Source of the DNA: an uncultured Clostridia bacterium
Lineage (GTDB): Bacteria > Bacillota > Clostridia > Oscillospirales > Butyricicoccaceae
DNA length: 64,000 nucleotides
Assembly (NCBI GenBank): GCA_944381055.1
Contig: CALWJQ010000097.1
Location: forward strand, 30,605-94,604
Reading direction: 5' to 3'
Shown: positions 59,417-64,000 of the stretch, piece by piece
Numbering within the stretch: position 1 is the stretch's first letter
How the letters are laid out: every line of letters starts with the position of its first letter
Notes under the pieces: generated by a model
What the model saw: only the letters and a program-made list of their open reading frames with translations
Database searches by the model: none
Told to the model about the DNA's origin: nothing
Made by a program: the position numbers and the translations under genes

Positions 59417-61342
59417 ATGAAATACGGATTTGTCCGCGTTGCGGCCTATGCGCCGGAGCTGCGCGTCGCCGACTGCGATTTCAACGCGTCGGCTGCGGTT
59501 GACGCCATCGGCGAGGCGGCCGGGCGAGGCGTCACGCTGCTGGTTTTGCCCGAGCTGTGCATCACCGGCTACACCTGCGGCGACCTGTTCTTGCAGCAGC
59601 CCCTGCTGCGAGCTGCCGAACGTTCGCTGCTGCGCGTCGCGTCCGCCACCCGCGGCCAGAAAATGGCCGTTGTCATCGGTGTTCCGCTGCGCCATTGCGG
59701 CAAGCTGTACAACTGCGCCGCCGTTTTGTGCGGCGGCCGGGTGCTCGGCGTCGTGCCCAAAACTCATATTCCCAATTATGGCGAGTTTTACGAGCTGCGC
59801 CATTTCTCTCCCGCGCCGGACGGACTGTCTGACATCGAACTGGGCGGCGCCCGCGTTCCGTTTGGTACGGATCTGCTGTTTTGCAGCCGGGATCTCCCTG
59901 ATTTCCGGCTGGCCGTTGAAATCTGCGAAGATTTGTGGGTCCCCTGCCCGCCGTCGGCGCGCCACGCCGCAGCCGGGGCAACTGTTATCGCCAACTGTTC
60001 GGCCAGCGACGAGGCGATCGGCAAAACCGACTACCGCCGCAGCCTGATCCCCGGGCAGTCGGCCCGCTGCGTCTGCGGCTATGTCTACGCGAGCGCGGGC
60101 CCGGATGAAAGCACGACGGATCTCGTCTTTTCCGGCCACCACCTGATCGCCGAAAACGGTGCCGTCCTGGCTGAAGCCGCGCCTTTTTCCGGCAGTATGG
60201 CCGTCTCGGAAATCGATGTGCAGCGTCTCACCTTTGAGCGCCGGCGCATGAATACCTTTGACGCCGCGCCTGCCGGCACGCACCGCGAAATTTTCTTTGA
60301 GACCGGGCTGTACGACGTCCCGCTGACCCGCGCCGTCCCTCGCCTGCCCTTTGTGCCCTCAGACGACGGCGCACGCGCCGAACGCTGCGAAGCCATTTTG
60401 AACCTGCAGGCACGCGGGCTGAAAAAGCGACTGATGCACTCGCACGCCAAAACAGCCGTCATCGGCATTTCCGGCGGGCTCGATTCCTGCCTGGCCCTGC
60501 TGGTCGCGGTACGCGCCATCGACCTTTTGGCCCTGCCGCGCCGCGACGTTGTCGCCGTCACCATGCCCTGCTTTGGCACGACGGCCCGTACCCGCAGCAA
60601 CGCCGAAGAGCTGTGCCGCCAGCTGGGCGTCTCGCTGCGCTGCATCGACATTTCCGATTCCGTGCACCAGCATTTCCGCGACATCGGCCACAACGAAAAC
60701 GACCACAGCGTCACCTATGAAAACGCCCAGGCCCGCCAGCGCACGCTGGTGCTCATGGACATTGCCAACCAGACGGGCGGCCTGGTCGTCGGCACCGGCG
60801 ACTTGTCCGAACTGGCGCTGGGCTGGGCCACTTATAACGGCGACCACATGTCCATGTACGGCGTCAACGCCGGCGTCCCCAAGACGCTGGTGCGCCATAT
60901 TGTCGCATCTGTCGCCGCTCAAAGCGACGACGCCCTGCGCCGGGTGCTGCTCGACATCCTGGACACTCCCGTCAGCCCCGAACTCCTGCCGCCGGGCGGG
61001 GACGGAATCGCGCAGAAGACCGAGGATCTGGTCGGCCCGTACGAGCTGCACGACTTTTTCCTGTACTACATCGTCCGCTGGGGCTTTTCGCCGGCCAAGG
61101 TGCTCTATCTGGCCCAGGCCGCCTTTGGCGGCGACTATTCCCGCAAAACCCTGCTGTACTGGCTGCGCAGCTTTTACCGCCGCTTCTTCGCCCAGCAGTT
61201 CAAGCGCTCATGCCTGCCCGACGGCCCCCGGATCGGTTCGGTCACCCTGTCGCCGCGCGGCGACTGGCGTATGCCGAGCGACGCGTGCGCCGATCTGTGG
61301 CTGAAGGAACTGGACGCCCTGGAACAGGAGGATCTGTCATGA
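59417..61342 (+). CDS. nadE: Glutamine-dependent NAD+ synthetase
   Basis: 641 residues. Final step of NAD synthesis, amidating nicotinic acid adenine dinucleotide with ammonia from glutamine. N-terminal nitrilase domain (about 1-270) with the Glu-Lys-Cys triad: LVLPELCITGYT, VVPKTHIPNYGEFYE, EICEDLWVPCPP. C-terminal synthetase domain: P-loop GISGGLDSCLALLVAVRAI, TMPCFGTTARTRSNAEELC, VTYENAQARQRTLVLMDIAN, GTGDLSELALGWATYNGDHMSMYGVNAGVPKTLVR. The long glutamine-using form, as in many Clostridia. Ends with a 4-base overlap to the exonuclease gene. Confidence 0.97.
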   Translation: MKYGFVRVAAYAPELRVADCDFNASAAVDAIGEAAGRGVTLLVLPELCITGYTCGDLFLQQPLLRAAERSLLRVASATRGQKMAVVIGVPLRHCGKLYNCAAVLCGGRVLGVVPKTHIPNYGEFYELRHFSPAPDGLSDIELGGARVPFGTDLLFCSRDLPDFRLAVEICEDLWVPCPPSARHAAAGATVIANCSASDEAIGKTDYRRSLIPGQSARCVCGYVYASAGPDESTTDLVFSGHHLIAENGAVLAEAAPFSGSMAVSEIDVQRLTFERRRMNTFDAAPAGTHREIFFETGLYDVPLTRAVPRLPFVPSDDGARAERCEAILNLQARGLKKRLMHSHAKTAVIGISGGLDSCLALLVAVRAIDLLALPRRDVVAVTMPCFGTTARTRSNAEELCRQLGVSLRCIDISDSVHQHFRDIGHNENDHSVTYENAQARQRTLVLMDIANQTGGLVVGTGDLSELALGWATYNGDHMSMYGVNAGVPKTLVRHIVASVAAQSDDALRRVLLDILDTPVSPELLPPGGDGIAQKTEDLVGPYELHDFFLYYIVRWGFSPAKVLYLAQAAFGGDYSRKTLLYWLRSFYRRFFAQQFKRSCLPDGPRIGSVTLSPRGDWRMPSDACADLWLKELDALEQEDLS

Positions 61343-62094
61343 AGCTGATTTCGTGGAACGTCAACGGCCTGCGCGCCTGTATCCAAAAAGGCTTTTACGA
61401 GTTCCTGGAAAACGCCGCCCCCGACTGCCTCTGTCTGCAGGAAACCAAAATGCAGCCCGGCCAGGCCGACATCCAGACCCCAGGCTACCTTCAGTACTGG
61501 AACTCAGCCGAGCGCAAGGGGTATTCGGGCACGGCCATCTTTACGCGGCGCGAGCCGCTGTCGGTTGTTTTGGAAATGGACGACGTCCGCCATGTCGGCG
61601 AAGGGCGTGTCATCACCGCCGAATACCCGGATTTTTATCTGGTCACGGCATACAGCCCCAATGCGCAGGAAGGTCTGGCCCGGCTGCCCTACCGTATGGA
61701 ATGGGAAGACGCCTTCCGCGCATGGCTGACCGCGCTCGACCGTCAAAAACCGGTCGTGGTCTGCGGCGACCTCAACGTCGCTCATCAGGAAATCGACCTG
61801 AAAAATCCCAAGCCCAACCGCGGCAATGCCGGTTTTTCCGACGAAGAGCGCGCCAAGATGACCGAGCTGCTTGCCGCCGGCTTCACCGACACCTTCCGCT
61901 TCCTGCACCCCGACGCGACGGGCGCCTATTCGTGGTGGAGTTACCGTTACAATGCGCGCCGGAACAACGCCGGGTGGCGCATCGACTATTTCCTGGTGTC
62001 TGACCGCCTGCAAAACAGCATCAAAACCGCTTCTATCCTCAGCGACGTCTACGGCAGCGACCACTGCCCCGTCCTGCTCGAACTCGATCTGTAA
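61339..62094 (+). CDS. xth: Exodeoxyribonuclease III
   Basis: 251 residues. AP endonuclease/3' exonuclease for base-excision repair. Signatures: SWNVNGLRACIQKGFYEF, CLQETKMQPGQ, YSPNAQEGLARLPYR, CGDLNVAHQEIDLKNPKPN, WRIDYFLVS, SDHCPVLLEL. ATG 61339 sits inside the nadE stop (4-base overlap), with AGGAGG 6 bases upstream, so translation is coupled to nadE. Confidence 0.97.
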   Translation: MKLISWNVNGLRACIQKGFYEFLENAAPDCLCLQETKMQPGQADIQTPGYLQYWNSAERKGYSGTAIFTRREPLSVVLEMDDVRHVGEGRVITAEYPDFYLVTAYSPNAQEGLARLPYRMEWEDAFRAWLTALDRQKPVVVCGDLNVAHQEIDLKNPKPNRGNAGFSDEERAKMTELLAAGFTDTFRFLHPDATGAYSWWSYRYNARRNNAGWRIDYFLVSDRLQNSIKTASILSDVYGSDHCPVLLELDL

Positions 62095-62123
62095 GCCGGC
62101 GTGCACTTCATCTGATTTTTCCC

Positions 62124-62159
62124 GTCCAAAAAGGCGCGCCGGGGCGCGCCTTTTTGGAC
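62124..62159. terminator. Perfect 17-bp terminator hairpin after xth
   Basis: GTCCAAAAAGGCGCGCC (62124-62140) pairs with GGCGCGCCTTTTTGGAC (62143-62159); the central GG/CC pairs form the loop. A-run and T-run inside the arms suit transcripts from both strands. Confidence 0.85.
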
Positions 62160-62173
62160 GGTATACTGCCTGC

Positions 62174-62213
62174 GGCAAAAAAACAAATCCGAACCAACCG
62201 GTTCGGATTTGTT
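62174..62213 (-). terminator. Terminator of the tRNA cluster
   Basis: AACAAATCCGAACC (62182-62195) pairs with GGTTCGGATTTGTT (62200-62213), loop AACC; on the minus strand TTTTTTTGCCG follows. 6 bp beyond the CCA end of tRNA-Val. Confidence 0.88.
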
Positions 62214-62219
62214 CATTTC

Positions 62220-62296
62220 TGGTGGAGACAACTGGGCTCGAACCAGTGACCTCTCGCGTGTGAGGCGAGCGCTCTAGCCAGCTGAGCTATGCCTCC
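62220..62296 (-). tRNA. tRNA-Val (CAC)
   Basis: 77 nt with encoded ACCA. Acceptor GGAGGCA/TGTCTCC, anticodon stem CTCGC/GCGAG flanking loop CTCACAC (anticodon CAC), T loop TTCGAGC. Last in the tRNA cluster. Confidence 0.95.
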
Positions 62297-62301
62297 TGAT
62301 T

Positions 62302-62376
62302 TGGTGACCCGTACGGGAATCGAACCCATGATTCCGCCGTGAAAGGGCGGTGTCTTAACCTCTTGACCAACGGGCC
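62302..62376 (-). tRNA. tRNA-Glu (TTC)
   Basis: 75 nt with encoded ACCA. Acceptor GGCCCGT/ACGGGTC, anticodon stem CCGCC/GGCGG, loop CTTTCAC (anticodon TTC), T loop TTCGATT. 5 bp separate it from tRNA-Val. Confidence 0.96.
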
Positions 62377-62379
62377 ATG

Positions 62380-62456
62380 TGGTAGCGGCAGTTGGACTTG
62401 AACCAACGACCTGCCGGGTATGAACCGGATGCTCTAGCCAACTGAGCTATGCCGCC
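62380..62456 (-). tRNA. tRNA-Met (CAT), elongator type
   Basis: 77 nt with encoded ACCA. Acceptor GGCGGCA/TGCCGCT, anticodon loop TTCATAC (anticodon CAT). The first base pair is present and the anticodon stem lacks the three G-C pairs of initiator tRNA, so it is the elongator, or less likely the Ile(CAT) tRNA modified by TilS. First in the cluster. Confidence 0.92.
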
Positions 62457-62499
62457 GTCTGCTTGCCAGAGCGCTCTTTTTGTCCAGCGAGCAAGTAAT

Positions 62500-62529
62500 A
62501 TTATACGCGAACAAGGCGGGGTTTGTCAA
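62500..62529 (-). promoter_or_regulatory. Promoter of the tRNA-Met/Glu/Val cluster
   Basis: Minus strand TTGACA (62524-62529), 18-bp spacer, TATAAT (62500-62505), 43 bp before tRNA-Met. Confidence 0.88.
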
Positions 62530-62589
62530 GCGTTTTTTTCAGTTTTTTGAAAAAGATTGGCAAAAGCGGTTTCACCCGTCAAATTCGTC

Positions 62590-62628
62590 AGGCAGGGGCG
62601 CCGTCGGCGGGCGGCGCCCCTGCCTTTT
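62590..62628. terminator. Hairpin downstream of the catalase fragment
   Basis: AGGCAGGGGCGCC (62590-62602) pairs with GGCGCCCCTGCCT (62613-62625), followed by TTT on the plus strand. Located about 55 bp past the catalase stop on the minus strand. Confidence 0.6.
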
Positions 62629-62682
62629 ACCGGCTTCCGGGCCCAATCTGCGGAAAAGCCGGCGCCTGTTTTCAGCCGCTGC

Positions 62683-62898
62683 TCAGTTCGACATCTTCAT
62701 CCGGTCAAATTCGGGGTTGAACGCGTAGACGTTTTTGCTGTCCAGCTTGTCGGTCACAATGCGCATTGCTTCGCCAAAGCGCTGGAAATGCACGATTTCA
62801 CGCTCGCGCAAAAACTTGATTGGATCACGCACGTCCGGGTCGTCGACCAGACGCAGGATATTGTCGTAAGTTGTGCGCGCCTTCTGCTCTGCTGCAAT
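62683..62898 (-). pseudogene. 3' fragment of a manganese catalase / CotJC-type gene
   Basis: About 72 codons matching the C-terminal end of clostridial di-manganese catalases: IAAEQKARTTYDNILRLVDDPDVRDP, IKFLREREIVHFQRFGEAMRIV and YAFNPEFDRMKMSN (stop at 62683). It carries the Glu and His ligands of the last helix (EREIVHFQRF). The N-terminal two thirds are missing: the homology begins at the Ile-Ala-Ala-Glu segment, about 20 bases from the stop codon of the serine recombinase, and codons upstream of it (SCSCM) look foreign. The gene was split by insertion of the element to the right, unless it was ended by another rearrangement. Confidence 0.78.
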
Positions 62899-64000
62899 CA
62901 TACAAGAACAACTTTTCATTAAAAGTTCCAATGAATTTCAATGGGAACGTCCCTTGTTCCCGGAATACGCTTGCCGACGGATATATAATCAATCAGCGTT
63001 TCCACGATTTCTCGGGTCAAGTGTTCCAAGTTGGTATATTTCTCAATCAGTTCGCGGCGATTATCACCCGCCGCAATTTTTTCATCGAGTTCGGCTAACT
63101 GCTTTTCACCGTCTGCAATGATACGCTCTAAACGGTCGCGCTCGGTAGAAAATCCCTTTGACATATCGGCAAAGTCATTTTCAGAAATCAACCCTTTTAC
63201 CTTATCCATGTATAAGTCCCGAATACCTTTGGAGTATTCCTGGGCCTTTTTTCGATAGGTAGCAAGGTCGGCACTCAAACGGTCTTTTTGCCCCTGCAAG
63301 TTTCCGCAAAACTCTATGTTCTGCTCTAATTCGTCCTTGTCAAGGTATTCAGCCGATAATCGGTTTAATTCGTCAATGACAAGACGTTCCAATTTGTCAA
63401 CCGAAATAAAAGAACCGATACAAGCGTCTTTCGCAACATGGCGGTTGGAACATTGTAAATAATGCTTACCGCCGCGCTGGGGCGATGATTTGGAAGAACG
63501 CATAACATAGCCGCAATTTGCGCAACGGGCTTTTCTTGCGAATAAACCGATTGTGCCAACGTCAAAGGGCTTTGCCCTTTCTGCAACTAACGCTTGCACT
63601 CTATCCCATAACTCCCGATCAATAATCGGTTCGTGCGTCCCCTCGACAATATACCACTCGCTTTTAGGGCGGGGTTTGTTTTGCTTTGTCTTATAGGAAA
63701 CACTACCGTATTTTCCTTGTACCATATTGCCGATATAGATTTCATTTATCAGCATATCGGAAATAGCAAAGTATTTCCAAAGGGTACTGTTTTTCGTTTT
63801 CGGCTGCTGGTAGCGCAAGCCATGCAGACGCTTATATTCTGTTGGATTTGGTATGCCCCTGTCGTTAAGCATACGGGCGATTGCAGTTTTTCCGTAACCC
63901 TGTGCAAACAAGGTAAAAACCTCTCGGACAACGGCGGCGGCTTCCTCGTCAATAATCAAATGTCCTTTTTGGTTTGGGTCTTTCTTATAACCGTAAAGGG
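62899..64000. mobile_element. Left end of an integrative element (large serine recombinase type)
   Basis: The junction lies between 62899 (last catalase-like codon) and 62919 (recombinase stop). From here to the window edge the sequence is AT-rich and holds only the recombinase gene. Such a recombinase gene placed flush at an element end is typical of Tn4451/TnpX-like transposons and phage or ICE integrases. The other end, cargo and the second catalase part lie outside the window. Confidence 0.7.
62919..64000 (-). CDS. Large serine recombinase, N-terminal part outside window
   Basis: 360 codons visible; the reading frame is still open at 64000, so the catalytic resolvase domain lies outside. 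The visible part begins at the start of the Recombinase domain (LYGYKKDPNQKG then IDEEAAAVVREVFTLFAQGYGKTAIARMLNDRGI, WKYFAISDMLINEIYIGNMVQGK), followed by a zinc-ribbon (CANCGYVMRSS and CSNRHVAKDACIGS) and a long coiled coil (about 215-310, LSADLATYRKKAQEYSKGIRDL). These are the DNA-binding parts of TnpX/phiC31-type enzymes that integrate and excise elements at specific sites. Codon use and AT-content differ clearly from the host genes. Confidence 0.93.
   Translation of the reverse strand, partial: LYGYKKDPNQKGHLIIDEEAAAVVREVFTLFAQGYGKTAIARMLNDRGIPNPTEYKRLHGLRYQQPKTKNSTLWKYFAISDMLINEIYIGNMVQGKYGSVSYKTKQNKPRPKSEWYIVEGTHEPIIDRELWDRVQALVAERAKPFDVGTIGLFARKARCANCGYVMRSSKSSPQRGGKHYLQCSNRHVAKDACIGSFISVDKLERLVIDELNRLSAEYLDKDELEQNIEFCGNLQGQKDRLSADLATYRKKAQEYSKGIRDLYMDKVKGLISENDFADMSKGFSTERDRLERIIADGEKQLAELDEKIAAGDNRRELIEKYTNLEHLTREIVETLIDYISVGKRIPGTRDVPIEIHWNF

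Noticed and set aside
62480..62728. Plus-strand small open frame between the tRNA cluster and the catalase fragment
   Set aside because: Covers the tRNA promoter on the opposite strand and a hairpin; no ribosome-binding site or family.

Overview
The window is a GC-rich chromosomal segment from an endospore-forming, low-oxygen member of the Clostridia, most likely an Oscillospiraceae-type (Flavonifractor/Intestinimonas-like) gut bacterium. Reasons: a gpr-spoIIP sporulation pair and a clostridial manganese catalase/CotJC-type gene, RNase Y, an HrcA/CIRCE-controlled grpE-dnaK-dnaJ cluster, a lysine riboswitch in front of a DapH-type (acetylated) lysine pathway, a class A RNase P RNA, and frequent TTG/GTG starts behind strong AGGAGG sites. 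The taxonomic call is inference; no rRNA is present.

Layout. 1-3.3 kb: partial tag (3-methyladenine glycosylase I), a TetR-type regulator, a very strong perfect hairpin and an oleate hydratase with an extra N-terminal segment. 3.3-5.2 kb: secreted SLH protein fused to an AlgX/DHHW-like SGNH domain. 5.3-10.4 kb: lysC-dapA-dapB-dapH on the minus strand behind a lysine riboswitch, with a divergent M20 amidohydrolase that is the likely N-acetyl-diaminopimelate deacetylase. 10.5-12.3 kb: small membrane protein and an AT-richer ECF sigma/anti-sigma pair. 12.4-12.8 kb: a glutaredoxin-like gene with an in-frame TGA exactly at the first redox-motif position, a good promoter, ribosome-binding site and a hairpin resembling a bacterial SECIS; this is read here as a selenoprotein and is the most notable gene in the window. 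12.8-14.4 kb: anion permease and rnpB. 14.5-20.4 kb: murD, three overlapping M42 peptidases, a YnbB-like PLP lyase. 20.5-24.4 kb: lipoprotein, lrgAB, LarA-like racemase, Amidase_6 protein. 24.5-31 kb: rny, a two-gene HD-GYP/hybrid histidine kinase operon, GH25-LysM muramidase.

31.2-35.4 kb: four-gene Gld-type ABC export system (ATPase, permease, GldG-like, DUF4340). 35.5-43 kb: MATE pump, membrane-anchored Xre protein, rpsT, gpr, spoIIP, a large serine hydrolase. 43-48 kb: DUF1848 protein, an uncharacterised AT-richer gene, a 100-bp direct repeat that carries a truncated second copy of the tRNA-Gly 3' half, tRNA-Gly, a lipoprotein with a degenerate transglutaminase fold, a LUD protein, and a YitT protein. 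48-54 kb: BMP-type lipoprotein and the heat-shock cluster with a perfect CIRCE. 54-62 kb: tadA, small membrane gene, UPF0340, PepV-like dipeptidase, PflA-like radical SAM, Nudix, a PD-(D/E)XK-like orphan, nadE, exonuclease III. 62.2-64 kb: tRNA-Met/Glu/Val, the 3' part of a manganese catalase gene, and the 3' end of a large serine recombinase whose mobile element appears to have been inserted into that catalase gene and runs off the window edge.

Most genes are housekeeping and arranged in short operons with clear stem-loop terminators. Accessory content is concentrated at the sigma/anti-sigma pair, the 44-45 kb repeat region and the right-hand mobile element. No CRISPR array, toxin-antitoxin pair or restriction-modification system was recognised.
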